A DNA stretch of 13,168 bases from CAYNLX01 sp964441535 (GTDB lineage: Bacteria > Bacillota_I > Bacilli_A > RF39 > UBA660), in the NCBI GenBank assembly GCA_964441535.1, contig CAYTXQ010000022.1:1-13168 (forward strand). Reading direction: 5' to 3'. Each line of letters begins with the position of its first letter. Position 1 is the stretch's first letter. The notes under the pieces were generated by a model that was not told the origin of the DNA, did no database searches, and saw only the letters and a list, made by a program, of their open reading frames with translations. Positions 1 through 6,560 of this stretch are shown here, one piece after another. Made by a program: the position numbers and the translations under genes.

Positions 1-33
1 TTATTCATATTCTTTTTTTCTAAAAAGTTGCAC

Positions 34-64
34 TTGACTTTTTAATTAATAAATTAAGTAATAC
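34..64 (+). promoter_or_regulatory. possible weak promoter upstream of trmL
   Basis: A TTGACT box at 34-39 matches the sigma-A -35 consensus at five of six positions. There is no convincing -10 box at the right distance. AGTAAT (57-62, 17-bp spacer) and TAATAC (59-64, 19-bp spacer) are the nearest candidates and both are poor. The rest of 1-133 is A+T-rich with no gene visible. A short CTTTTT/AAAAAG inverted repeat at 12-27 may be the end of an upstream transcript. Confidence 0.3.
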
Positions 65-133
65 AAAAATTATTACAAATGGAAATTATAGTCTAAATTC
101 AGGATCAAATTTAAAAAATAGAAGGAATAAAAT

Positions 134-643
134 ATGATTAATATAGTTTTATATGAACCTGAAATACCAGGTAATACAGGTAATATTATGAGAACCTGTG
201 TAGCAACTAATACTAAATTACATTTAATAGAGCCTTTAGGTTTTTCTTTAGATGATAATTATATTAAAAGAAGTGGTGTTAATTATATAGATAATTGTGA
301 ATATTATGTATATAAAAATATAGATGAATTTTTTGAAAAGAATAAAGGTACATATTATTTTCTAACTAGATATGGTCATAAACCTCATACTAGTTTTGAT
401 TATAGCAATAGAGATGAGAATATATATTTTATATTTGGTAAAGAAAGTACTGGAATAACTCCAACTATTATGAAACCTTATATAGATAAATGTATGAGAA
501 TACCAATGACAGATAAAGTAAGAGCACTTAATTTATCTAATACAGTGGCTATTATGGTATATGAAGCTTTAAGACAACAAGATTATAATGATTTATTAAA
601 AGAAGAACCACATAAAAACAAGAATTTTATTGAGGAAAGTTAG
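134..643 (+). CDS. trmL: tRNA (cytidine/uridine-34 2'-O)-methyltransferase TrmL, SPOUT family
   Basis: This 169-aa cytosolic enzyme should transfer a methyl group from S-adenosylmethionine to the 2'-OH of the wobble nucleotide of tRNA-Leu isoacceptors, as TrmL/CspR does. The family N-terminal motif EPEIPGNTGNIMR is at residues 8-20. A central FGKESTGI block follows. The C-terminal knot-forming block is MTDKVRALNLSNTVAIMVYEA. The length is normal for TrmL (about 155-170 aa). A GAAGGA site at 121-126 lies 7 nt before the ATG and supports this start. The gene sits just upstream of the rimP operon but appears to be a separate unit, because a short hairpin and a strong promoter follow its stop. 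The exact target tRNA is inferred from the family. Confidence 0.93.
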   Translation: MINIVLYEPEIPGNTGNIMRTCVATNTKLHLIEPLGFSLDDNYIKRSGVNYIDNCEYYVYKNIDEFFEKNKGTYYFLTRYGHKPHTSFDYSNRDENIYFIFGKESTGITPTIMKPYIDKCMRIPMTDKVRALNLSNTVAIMVYEALRQQDYNDLLKEEPHKNKNFIEES

Positions 644-661
644 AAAAACACTTGTGTTTTT
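644..661 (+). terminator. possible A/T-rich hairpin terminator after trmL
   Basis: AAAAACAC (644-651) and GTGTTTTT (654-661) are perfect inverted repeats separated by TT, starting immediately after the trmL stop. The 3' arm ends in five T residues, as in a short intrinsic terminator. The stem has few G-C pairs, so strength is doubtful. The element overlaps the -35 box of the next promoter. Confidence 0.4.
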
Positions 662-681
662 AATAAATATTATGTTATAAT
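652..681 (+). promoter_or_regulatory. sigma-A promoter of the rimP-nusA-infB operon (extended -10)
   Basis: A perfect TATAAT at 676-681 is preceded by TGT at 673-675, giving the extended -10 form TGnTATAAT. The -35 is TTGTGT (652-657) with an 18-bp spacer. Transcription would start near 688 and leave a leader of about 58 nt before rimP. The extended -10 can compensate for the imperfect -35. Confidence 0.8.
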
Positions 682-690
682 CCTTTTAGC

Positions 691-741
691 AGATTTAGGT
701 GAGCAAAAAAAGCTCACCTTTGTTATTAGATTATGAGGTGA
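691..741 (+). promoter_or_regulatory. structured rimP leader with duplicated Shine-Dalgarno module
   Basis: AGGTGAGC (697-704) and GCTCACCT (712-719) form a perfect 8-bp hairpin with a seven-A loop. The true rimP ribosome binding site, AGGTGA at 736-741, repeats the first six bases of the left arm. Each copy is preceded by AGATT (691-695 and 728-732). The middle strand TCACCT (714-719) can therefore pair with the upstream copy or with the real binding site, but not both. There is no long U-tract after the hairpin, so control of translation is more likely than termination. The geometry is read from sequence; the regulatory role is inferred. Confidence 0.55.
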
Positions 742-745
742 TATA

Positions 746-1009
746 ATGCAAGAAAAATTAGATGAATTAAAGAAAAATCTAAGTGAAGTTTTGCAGAAGA
801 AAGACATTATTGTTGATGAAGTTATTTATGTAACTGAAGGAAAATATAATTTTTTAAGAATAACTCTTGATAAAGTTAATGGTATTGATTTAGATACTAT
901 AGTAGATGCAACTAATATAATAAATCCTATAATAGATAAGTATGATTTTATAGATGAGGAATTTATTTTAGATGTAATAAGTAAGGAAAAAGGTGATTAT
1001 AATGGATAA
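746..1009 (+). CDS. rimP: ribosome maturation factor RimP, N-terminal domain only
   Basis: RimP assists 30S subunit assembly. This protein has 87 aa, against about 150-160 aa for the usual family. It covers the N-terminal alpha/beta domain: a helical start, the VDEVIYVTEG and YNFLRITLDK strands, the GIDLDTIVDATNIINPIID helix, and EFILDVIS at residues 72-79. The usual SPGxxRPL motif after that strand and the whole C-terminal SH3-like domain are absent. The stop overlaps the nusA start by 8 nt, and the next bases encode a normal NusA N-terminus, so the missing domain is not hidden in another frame. GAGGTGA at 735-741 gives a strong ribosome binding site. The assignment rests on position before nusA plus the domain pattern. 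Function in this short form is uncertain. Confidence 0.8.
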   Translation: MQEKLDELKKNLSEVLQKKDIIVDEVIYVTEGKYNFLRITLDKVNGIDLDTIVDATNIINPIIDKYDFIDEEFILDVISKEKGDYNG

Positions 1010-2123
1010 TAAGGCTTTTATAAAAGCAGTAGAAGGAATAGTAGAAGAAAAAAATATATCTAAAGATTTAGTGTTTGATGCTATGGAATTAGCATTACAG
1101 ACAGCTTATAAGAAAAACTTTAATTCAAAGACAAATGTTAGAGTAAGTATTAATCGTGAAACTGGTGAAATTAAAGTATTTTCATTTTTAACAGTTGTAG
1201 ATAAAATTATGGAACCAAAAGTGGAGATAGATGAAGAAGGAAATGAAAAAATTATTCCTCCTGAAATTAATATTGATGCTCAAATATTATTAGAAGATGC
1301 TAAAAAAATTGTTCCAAATATTGAAGTGGGAGAGACTATAGAAGAAGAAGTAACTCCTAAAGATTTTGGTAGAGTTGCTGCTGGAACTGCTAAGCAGGTA
1401 ATAACTCAGAAGATTAGAGAAGCAGAAAAAGATAGTGTAATGGCTCTTTTTGCTGATAAACAGGATGAAATGATGTTAGGTCTTCTTGCTATGGAAGATG
1501 CTAAAAATTATTATGTTGATTTAGGAAAAGCACGTGGTATACTTCCTAAGAGTGAGATTATTCCTCTAGAAGAATTGAAGATGGGTACTAGTATTAAAGT
1601 ATATATTACTAAAATTGAATCTACTCCTAAAGGACCGTTCATATTATTGAGTAGAAAACACTTTGGATTTGTTAAAAGATTATTTGAAAGTGAAATACCA
1701 GAAGTTGCTGATGGTACAATTATGCTTCACAGTGTAGCAAGAGAAGCAGGTGTAAGAAGTAAAGTTGCATTATCTTCTAATGATGCTAAAATTGATCCAA
1801 TTGGTACTTGTATAGGGGCTAAAGGTAGTCGTATAGCTAATATCTTAAAAGAATTAAATGGAGAAAAAGTAGATTTAATTCTTTATAGTAATGATAAAGC
1901 TGAATTTATTAAAAATGCATTAAGTCCTGCAAAAAATGTAATTGTTAATATTTTAAGTGAAAAGGAGAATACTGCTTTAGCTATAGTTGATAACGATAAT
2001 TTGAGTTTAGCTATTGGTAAAAAAGGTGTAAATATTAAATTAGCAAGTAAGTTAACTAGATTTAAAATTGATGTTAAATCAATGGATCAAATTAATGAGG
2101 AAGGTAATAAAAATGAACAATAA
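1002..2123 (+). CDS. nusA: transcription termination/antitermination factor NusA
   Basis: This 373-aa NusA binds RNA polymerase and nascent RNA to modulate pausing, termination and antitermination. The order is the RNA polymerase-binding N-terminal domain (about 1-125), an S1 domain (about 135-200, with YYVDLGKARGILPKSE), KH1 with GAKG at 272-275, and KH2 with GKKG at 339-342. The conserved VAREAGVRSKVA segment is near residue 245. The length matches Firmicute NusA, which lacks the acidic C-terminal repeats of enterobacteria. The start chosen is ATG at 1002, with AAGGTGA (990-996) as its binding site. A GTG at 993 is in frame but lies inside that site. The gene overlaps rimP by 8 nt and ylxR by 11 nt, so translation is probably coupled through the operon. 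Confidence 0.97.
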   Translation: MDNKAFIKAVEGIVEEKNISKDLVFDAMELALQTAYKKNFNSKTNVRVSINRETGEIKVFSFLTVVDKIMEPKVEIDEEGNEKIIPPEINIDAQILLEDAKKIVPNIEVGETIEEEVTPKDFGRVAAGTAKQVITQKIREAEKDSVMALFADKQDEMMLGLLAMEDAKNYYVDLGKARGILPKSEIIPLEELKMGTSIKVYITKIESTPKGPFILLSRKHFGFVKRLFESEIPEVADGTIMLHSVAREAGVRSKVALSSNDAKIDPIGTCIGAKGSRIANILKELNGEKVDLILYSNDKAEFIKNALSPAKNVIVNILSEKENTALAIVDNDNLSLAIGKKGVNIKLASKLTRFKIDVKSMDQINEEGNKNEQ

Positions 2124-2370
2124 AAAAGTTCCTATGAGAACTTGTGTTGTTACTAGAGAAAAAACTGAAAAAAAGAATTTAATAAGAATAGTAAGAACAA
2201 CTGAAGGTAAAGTAGAACTAGATTTAACTGGTAAGTTAAATGGAAGAGGTTGTTATCTAACAAAAGATAAAGAAGTAATATTAAAAGCAAAAAAAAATAA
2301 AATATTAGATAGAACTCTAGAAACTGAAGTAGAAGAAAAAATTTATAATGACTTATTAGAAATAATATAG
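2113..2370 (+). CDS. rnpM: YlxR/RnpM family RNA-binding protein
   Basis: This 85-aa protein belongs to the YlxR family. The B. subtilis member was renamed RnpM because it binds and modulates RNase P. The diagnostic N-terminal pattern PMRTCVVTREKTEKKNLIRIVR is followed by a V-x-LDLTGKLNGRGCYL block. The start is the ATG at 2113, inside the end of nusA (11-nt overlap). GAGGAAGG at 2097-2104 lies 8 nt upstream of it, and the protein then begins at the family N-terminus. An upstream in-frame ATG at 2068 would add 15 residues that only mirror the nusA coding sequence. ylxQ, the L7Ae-like gene usually found next, is absent. Confidence 0.92.
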   Translation: MNNKKVPMRTCVVTREKTEKKNLIRIVRTTEGKVELDLTGKLNGRGCYLTKDKEVILKAKKNKILDRTLETEVEEKIYNDLLEII

Positions 2371-2385
2371 AGGAGGTGTTTACTC

Positions 2386-4497
2386 ATGATGAGTGTTAAA
2401 GAATATGCTACTGATATGAATGTAACAGTTGCAGAAATCTTGAAAAAATGTAAAGAACTTAGTATTAATGCTAAAAATGCAGATGATTTATTGAGTGAGG
2501 ATGATATTATTATACTTGATAATACAATTAATCTTATAAGTACTGATAATGAAGTAGATTTTGAAAGTGAAGATGAAATTGAAGAAAAAGTAGAATCAAT
2601 TATAACTGAAAAAAATCTTGATAAATTAGATGATGTTAAAGTACAAAAATTAAAGAAGAAATCTCAAATAGTAAATTCTAAAGAAGAATATTTAAATAAA
2701 AGAAAAGAAATGTATAAACATAAAGAAAAATTTAATAACACTGATTTAAAAGAAACTAATGTTGTGTTATATACAGAAGGTATGACTTTACAAGATTTAA
2801 GTAATGCTATGAGAATTAATCCAGCAGAAATGATAAAAAAATTAATGGCGAGTGGATTAATGATTTCATTGAATCAGAATATTAGTTTTGAAGATGCTGA
2901 GTTATTAGCAGTAGAATATAACAAAATATTAAAAAGAGAAGAAACTAGAGATGTAACTAATTTTGAAGAATTTGAAGTATTTGATTCAGATGAAGATCTT
3001 GTTAAAAGACCTCCAGTAGTTACAATAATGGGACATGTTGATCATGGAAAAACTACTCTTTTAGATTATATTCGTAATTCTAAAGTAGTAGATACAGAAT
3101 TTGGAGGAATCACTCAACATATAGGTGCATATCAAATAGAGCATAATGGAAACAAGATTACATTTATAGATACTCCAGGACATGCTGCATTTACTGAAAT
3201 GAGAGCAAGAGGGGCTTCAGTTACTGATATAGTTATTGTAGTTGTATCTGCTGATGATGGTGTTATGCCTCAAACTAAAGAGGCTATTGATCATGCAAGA
3301 AGTGCTAAAGTTCCAATTATAGTAGCGGTAAATAAAACAGATAAACCTAATTCTAATCCTGATAAAGTAATGACTGAAATGGCTGAATATAATATTACTC
3401 CAGAAGAGTGGGGAGGAGATGTTCCTTTTGTAAGAATATCAGCCCTAACTGGTGAAGGAGTAGATTTATTATTAGAAAATATATTGGCTTTAGCTGAAAT
3501 AAATGAATATAAAGCTAATCCTAATAGATATGCAATAGGTAACGTAATAGAATCAAGATTGGATAAAAATATAGGTGGAGTTGCATCACTATTAGTAAGT
3601 AGTGGTACATTAAGATTGGGAGACCCTATAGTAGTTGGTACTGCTTTTGGAAAAATAAGAACTATGAAAAATGATTTAGGTGAATCAATTTTAGAAGCAG
3701 GTCCATCAATGCCAGTTGAAATAACAGGTTTAAATGACAATCCTTCAGCAGGAGATAAATTCATGGCTTTCGAAAAAGAAAGCGAAGCAAAAGAAGTGGC
3801 TGAAAAAAGAAAAATACAACTAAAATCAAAAAAATATAAAAAAGATGTAATAAGTTTAGAAGATTTATTCAGTAGAATAGAATCAGGTGCTAAAGAAATT
3901 AATGTTGTATTAAAAGCTGACGTAAGAGGAAGCGAAGAAGCTGTAAAAAATGCCTTAGAAAAAATAGATATTGAAGGAGTTAAAGTAAATGTCATTAGAA
4001 GTAGTATAGGAACTATTACTGAAAGTGATGTAGTACTTGCAAATGCATCAGATGCAATTATTTTAGGATTTAATGTAGTACCAAGTGCTATAACTAAGGA
4101 AATAGCAAAAGAATACAATGTAGATATAAGACTTTATACAATTATTTATAAATTAGTAGAAGATATGGAATCTGCCATGAAAGGTATGTTAGATCCTACA
4201 TATGAAGAAAAAATTCAGGGAAGAGCAGAAGTAAGACAATTATTTAAATTCTCTAAAGTAGGAACAATAGCAGGAAGTCATGTTATTGAAGGAACTGTAA
4301 AAAGTAATGGTAAAGTAAGAGTAATAAGAGATTCTGCAGTAATTTTTGAAGGAGATTTAAACAGTCTTCAAAGAGAAAAAGAACATGTTAAAGAAGTTAA
4401 AAATGGTATGGACTGTGGAATAACTGTAAAGAATTATAATGATTTAAGAGAAAAAGATATAATTGAATTTTACGAAATAGTTGAGGTTAAAAAATGA
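2386..4497 (+). CDS. infB: translation initiation factor IF-2
   Basis: This 703-aa GTPase delivers initiator fMet-tRNA to the 30S subunit and promotes 70S joining. An IF2_N module (residues 3-45) and a charged linker lead to a second IF2_N-like helical module (about 130-180). The G domain follows, with G1 GHVDHGKT at 216-223, G3 DTPG at 262-265, G4 NKTD at 316-319 and G5 SAL at 352-354. The C-terminal barrels and initiator-tRNA-binding domain run to the end. The length is close to B. subtilis IF-2. AGGAGG at 2371-2376 lies 9 nt before the first ATG and favours it over the adjacent second ATG. The last codon overlaps rbfA by 4 nt (ATGA). Confidence 0.98.
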   Translation: MMSVKEYATDMNVTVAEILKKCKELSINAKNADDLLSEDDIIILDNTINLISTDNEVDFESEDEIEEKVESIITEKNLDKLDDVKVQKLKKKSQIVNSKEEYLNKRKEMYKHKEKFNNTDLKETNVVLYTEGMTLQDLSNAMRINPAEMIKKLMASGLMISLNQNISFEDAELLAVEYNKILKREETRDVTNFEEFEVFDSDEDLVKRPPVVTIMGHVDHGKTTLLDYIRNSKVVDTEFGGITQHIGAYQIEHNGNKITFIDTPGHAAFTEMRARGASVTDIVIVVVSADDGVMPQTKEAIDHARSAKVPIIVAVNKTDKPNSNPDKVMTEMAEYNITPEEWGGDVPFVRISALTGEGVDLLLENILALAEINEYKANPNRYAIGNVIESRLDKNIGGVASLLVSSGTLRLGDPIVVGTAFGKIRTMKNDLGESILEAGPSMPVEITGLNDNPSAGDKFMAFEKESEAKEVAEKRKIQLKSKKYKKDVISLEDLFSRIESGAKEINVVLKADVRGSEEAVKNALEKIDIEGVKVNVIRSSIGTITESDVVLANASDAIILGFNVVPSAITKEIAKEYNVDIRLYTIIYKLVEDMESAMKGMLDPTYEEKIQGRAEVRQLFKFSKVGTIAGSHVIEGTVKSNGKVRVIRDSAVIFEGDLNSLQREKEHVKEVKNGMDCGITVKNYNDLREKDIIEFYEIVEVKK

Positions 4498-4832
4498 AAA
4501 GCTTAAAATCAAAGAAAATTTCATCTTCTATTGTAAAAGAAATAAGTTCTATTCTTTTAGAAGAAGCTAGAGATGAACTTTTAAAAACTATTACAATAAC
4601 TGGATGTGAAGTTTCTAATGATTTAAGTTATGCTAAAATTTATTTTACTTCAATATCTAATTTAGATAAAAAACAATTAGAAAAAGAATTAGATGAAGCG
4701 TCTTTCTTTCTAAGAAAAGAATTAGCTAGTAGAATTGAATTAAGACATACTCCAGAATTAAAATTTATATTTGATGAATCAGTTGAATATGGTTCAAATA
4801 TAGAAAGAATATTAAAAGAAATAAAGAAATAA
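4494..4832 (+). CDS. rbfA: 30S ribosome-binding factor RbfA
   Basis: RbfA (112 aa) binds the immature 30S subunit near the 5' helix of 16S rRNA and aids its maturation and cold adaptation. The KH-like fold shows as an N-terminal helix (KISSSIVKEISSILLEEARD), the CEVSNDLSYAKIYFTS strands, the RKELASRIELRHTPELKFIFDES block and a terminal NIERILKEI helix. Length and ending are typical. It overlaps infB by 4 nt and is probably translated by reinitiation. ylxP, which lies between infB and rbfA in B. subtilis, is absent. Confidence 0.95.
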   Translation: MKSLKSKKISSSIVKEISSILLEEARDELLKTITITGCEVSNDLSYAKIYFTSISNLDKKQLEKELDEASFFLRKELASRIELRHTPELKFIFDESVEYGSNIERILKEIKK

Positions 4833-4858
4833 CATGTGATTTATATCATGTGTTTTTT
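4831..4858 (+). terminator. intrinsic terminator/attenuator between rbfA and truB
   Basis: AACATGTGAT (4831-4840) pairs with ATCATGTGTT (4845-4854) as a 10-bp stem with two G-U pairs and a TTAT loop. A run of six T residues follows at 4853-4858. It begins within the rbfA stop codon, so it probably ends most nusA-infB-rbfA transcripts. truB starts only 10 nt after the T-run without a promoter of its own that I can see, so read-through would feed truB. Confidence 0.65.
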
Positions 4859-4868
4859 AGGGAATAAT

Positions 4869-5720
4869 ATGAATGAAATAATAATAGTTAATAAAGAAAA
4901 AGACATGACTAGTAGAGATGTAGTAAATATACTATGTAAGTTTTTTAATACAAAAAAAATTGGTCATACTGGAACTTTAGATCCTATAGCAACAGGAGTA
5001 TTAATTATTACTATTGGTAAATGTACAAAATTAAATGAATTATTAACAAGTGAATATAAAGAATATATAGCAACTATGAAATTAGGAATATTAACTGATA
5101 CTTTGGATATTACTGGAAAAATTATTGATAAAAAAAATTATAATGTTAGTAGAGAAAAAATAATAGAAGTATTAAATTCATTTGTAGGTAAGAGTACTCA
5201 GGAAGTACCATTATACTCAGCAGTAAAAGTAAATGGTAAAAAATTATATCAATATGCATTTAATAATGAATCAGTTATTCTTCCAAAAAAAGAAATAGAT
5301 ATCAAAGAAATAGAATTATTGGAGATTAAAGAAGATATCATAAAATTTAGATGTGTTGTATCTAAAGGTACTTACATAAGAAGTTTAATCAGAGATATTG
5401 GTATTAAATTAAATACTTATGGAACTATGACAGATTTAATTAGAACTAAACAAGGTAGTTATAATTTAGAAGATTCATATAGTATTCATGATATACTAAA
5501 TAACAATTATAAATTAATAACACTTAAAGAAATATTAAAAGATTATGAAAAAATAGAATGTAATGAAGAATTATTTTTTAAAATTAAAAATGGTGCTGTT
5601 GTTGATAAAGAATTTACTTCTAAATATTGTGTATATATTTACAATGGTGAAGTAATAAGCATTTATAAAGAATATGAGAAAGACAATAATAAGGCTAAAC
5701 CATATATCATGTTTATTTAG
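4869..5720 (+). CDS. truB: tRNA pseudouridine-55 synthase TruB
   Basis: TruB (283 aa from this start) isomerises U55 in the T-loop of tRNAs. The N-terminal block MNEIIIVNKEKDMTSRDVV matches the family start. The catalytic motif GTLDP places the nucleophilic aspartate at residue 38, and IGHTGTLDPIATGVL is intact. The KGTYIRSLIRDIG segment is the conserved C-terminal catalytic-domain block. The ATG at 4869 was chosen because AGGGA (4859-4863) precedes it at a usable distance. The in-frame ATG at 4836 would place 11 unrelated residues, encoded by the terminator hairpin, before the family start. ribF/ribC, the usual next gene, is missing. Confidence 0.96.
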   Translation: MNEIIIVNKEKDMTSRDVVNILCKFFNTKKIGHTGTLDPIATGVLIITIGKCTKLNELLTSEYKEYIATMKLGILTDTLDITGKIIDKKNYNVSREKIIEVLNSFVGKSTQEVPLYSAVKVNGKKLYQYAFNNESVILPKKEIDIKEIELLEIKEDIIKFRCVVSKGTYIRSLIRDIGIKLNTYGTMTDLIRTKQGSYNLEDSYSIHDILNNNYKLITLKEILKDYEKIECNEELFFKIKNGAVVDKEFTSKYCVYIYNGEVISIYKEYEKDNNKAKPYIMFI

Positions 5721-5723
5721 TAA

Positions 5724-5752
5724 TTGACATAGAATTAAAATAAATGTATAAT
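5724..5752 (+). promoter_or_regulatory. perfect-consensus sigma-A promoter
   Basis: TTGACA (5724-5729) and TATAAT (5747-5752) are separated by exactly 17 bp, so all 12 positions match the sigma-A consensus. Transcription should start near 5759, about 20 nt before the 112-aa gene. It lies 4 nt after the truB stop and probably also contributes to rpsO-pnp transcription, because no terminator is seen after the small gene. Confidence 0.9.
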
Positions 5753-5780
5753 AATATCTCGGTTAGGAGAAAGATTTATT

Positions 5781-6119
5781 ATGATAGGCAACACTCTGAT
5801 AGAAATAGAAAAATTTAAAAAGCTTGAATTTATCCTTTTAGAAATAGATGATATACAAAGTCAAATTAATAGAGCTAAAATATCAATAAGTAATCCTAGA
5901 GGATTAAAACAAGCATTAAATATTTTTGAAGAAGTATTAAGTTCTTATGAAAGAAATAGATTAGAATTATTATATAGTATTAAAAATGAAGGTATGGAAC
6001 TTGAAAATGCTCCTAGATATAGTGATGAAGAATCTAAATTAGAACTAATTGATGAATTAAATAAATATCAAAAAGAAATTATGCCTGTTTTAATTAAAAA
6101 ATTACATCCTAATAAATAG
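5781..6119 (+). CDS. small helical protein of unknown function between truB and rpsO
   Basis: I do not recognise this 112-aa protein. It is charged and predicted by eye to be almost entirely alpha-helical. It has no signal peptide, membrane segment or cysteine. Features are an amphipathic N-terminal helix, an NPRGLKQAL segment near residue 38-46, a tyrosine-containing EVLSSYERNRLELL helix, and a C-terminal KKLHPNK tail. Coding is supported by an excellent ribosome binding site (TTAGGAGAAAG, ending 8 nt before the ATG), a perfect-consensus promoter, and codon use like its neighbours. It occupies the slot where ribF/ribC lies in related clusters. Nothing in it resembles a flavokinase or FAD synthetase, so it is not a remnant of that gene. 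A role tied to ribosomes or RNA would be guesswork from location only. Confidence 0.8.
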   Translation: MIGNTLIEIEKFKKLEFILLEIDDIQSQINRAKISISNPRGLKQALNIFEEVLSSYERNRLELLYSIKNEGMELENAPRYSDEESKLELIDELNKYQKEIMPVLIKKLHPNK

Positions 6120-6122
6120 TTC

Positions 6123-6151
6123 TTGATTTTAATTAGAAAATTATATATAAT
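6123..6151 (+). promoter_or_regulatory. sigma-A promoter of rpsO
   Basis: TTGATT (6123-6128) and a perfect TATAAT (6146-6151) are 17 bp apart. Transcription would start near 6158, giving an rpsO leader of about 77 nt. The leader can form a GATTAA/TTAATT hairpin with an ACGG loop at 6201-6216, and TTGG/CCAA pairing at 6171-6189. S15 represses its own mRNA in several bacteria through differing leader folds, so autoregulation is possible. I see no recognisable known motif. Confidence 0.75.
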
Positions 6152-6234
6152 TATTTTATAAGTTTTTTCTTGGTTTAAAAAATCTCCAATTTTATACTAG
6201 GATTAAACGGTTAATTATAAAGGAGGAAAATAAA

Positions 6235-6504
6235 ATGGCTTTGTCTAAAGATGAAAAGTCTAAAATTGTGGCTGAATTTAGTAAAGATTCTAAAAATACA
6301 GGAAGTACTGAAGTTCAAGTAGCAATTTTAACTAAGGAAATCAATGATTTAACTGAACATTTAAAAATTCATAAGAATGATTTCCATTCAAGAAGAGGCT
6401 TACTAATGAAAGTTGGTAAGAGAAGAAGTTTACTAGATTATTTAAAAGAACATAATGTAGTAAGTTACAGAGAAATAATCAAAAAATTAAATTTAAGAAA
6501 ATAG
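6235..6504 (+). CDS. rpsO: 30S ribosomal protein S15
   Basis: S15 (89 aa, the standard length) is a primary 16S rRNA-binding protein at the central-domain three-way junction and forms an inter-subunit bridge. The family signatures are present: TGSTEVQVAILT near residue 22 and HSRRGLLMKVGKRRSLLDYLK near residues 47-67. A strong AAAGGAGG site lies just upstream. The gene has its own promoter and its own terminator, and pnp follows, as in most bacteria. Independent expression agrees with a highly expressed ribosomal protein. Confidence 0.98.
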   Translation: MALSKDEKSKIVAEFSKDSKNTGSTEVQVAILTKEINDLTEHLKIHKNDFHSRRGLLMKVGKRRSLLDYLKEHNVVSYREIIKKLNLRK

Positions 6505-6532
6505 GGCGCTTTAATTTTTAGTGTCTTTTTTT
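6503..6532 (+). terminator. intrinsic terminator after rpsO
   Basis: AGGGCGCT (6503-6510) pairs with AGTGTCTT (6520-6527) using three G-U pairs, around a 9-nt T-rich loop. A run of seven T residues at 6526-6532 follows. It starts at the rpsO stop codon. Partial read-through probably supplies pnp, for which I see no separate promoter. Confidence 0.7.
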
Positions 6533-6560
6533 ATTAATAGAAGAAGGAAGAGGTAATAAT

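Noticed and set aside
980..1040. Frameshift in rimP hiding a C-terminal domain
   Set aside because: Downstream bases encode the conserved NusA N-terminus with its own binding site, so no RimP C-terminal sequence remains in any frame.
3291..4118. Open frame of 275 codons on the - strand inside infB
   Set aside because: It is fully antisense to the conserved IF-2 G domain and barrels, and shows no family motif. Long antisense frames arise from the A/T-rich codon use of infB.
4836..4868. Earlier TruB start at the ATG at 4836
   Set aside because: The extra residues are encoded by the terminator hairpin and T-run, no ribosome binding site precedes it, and the family N-terminus begins at 4869.
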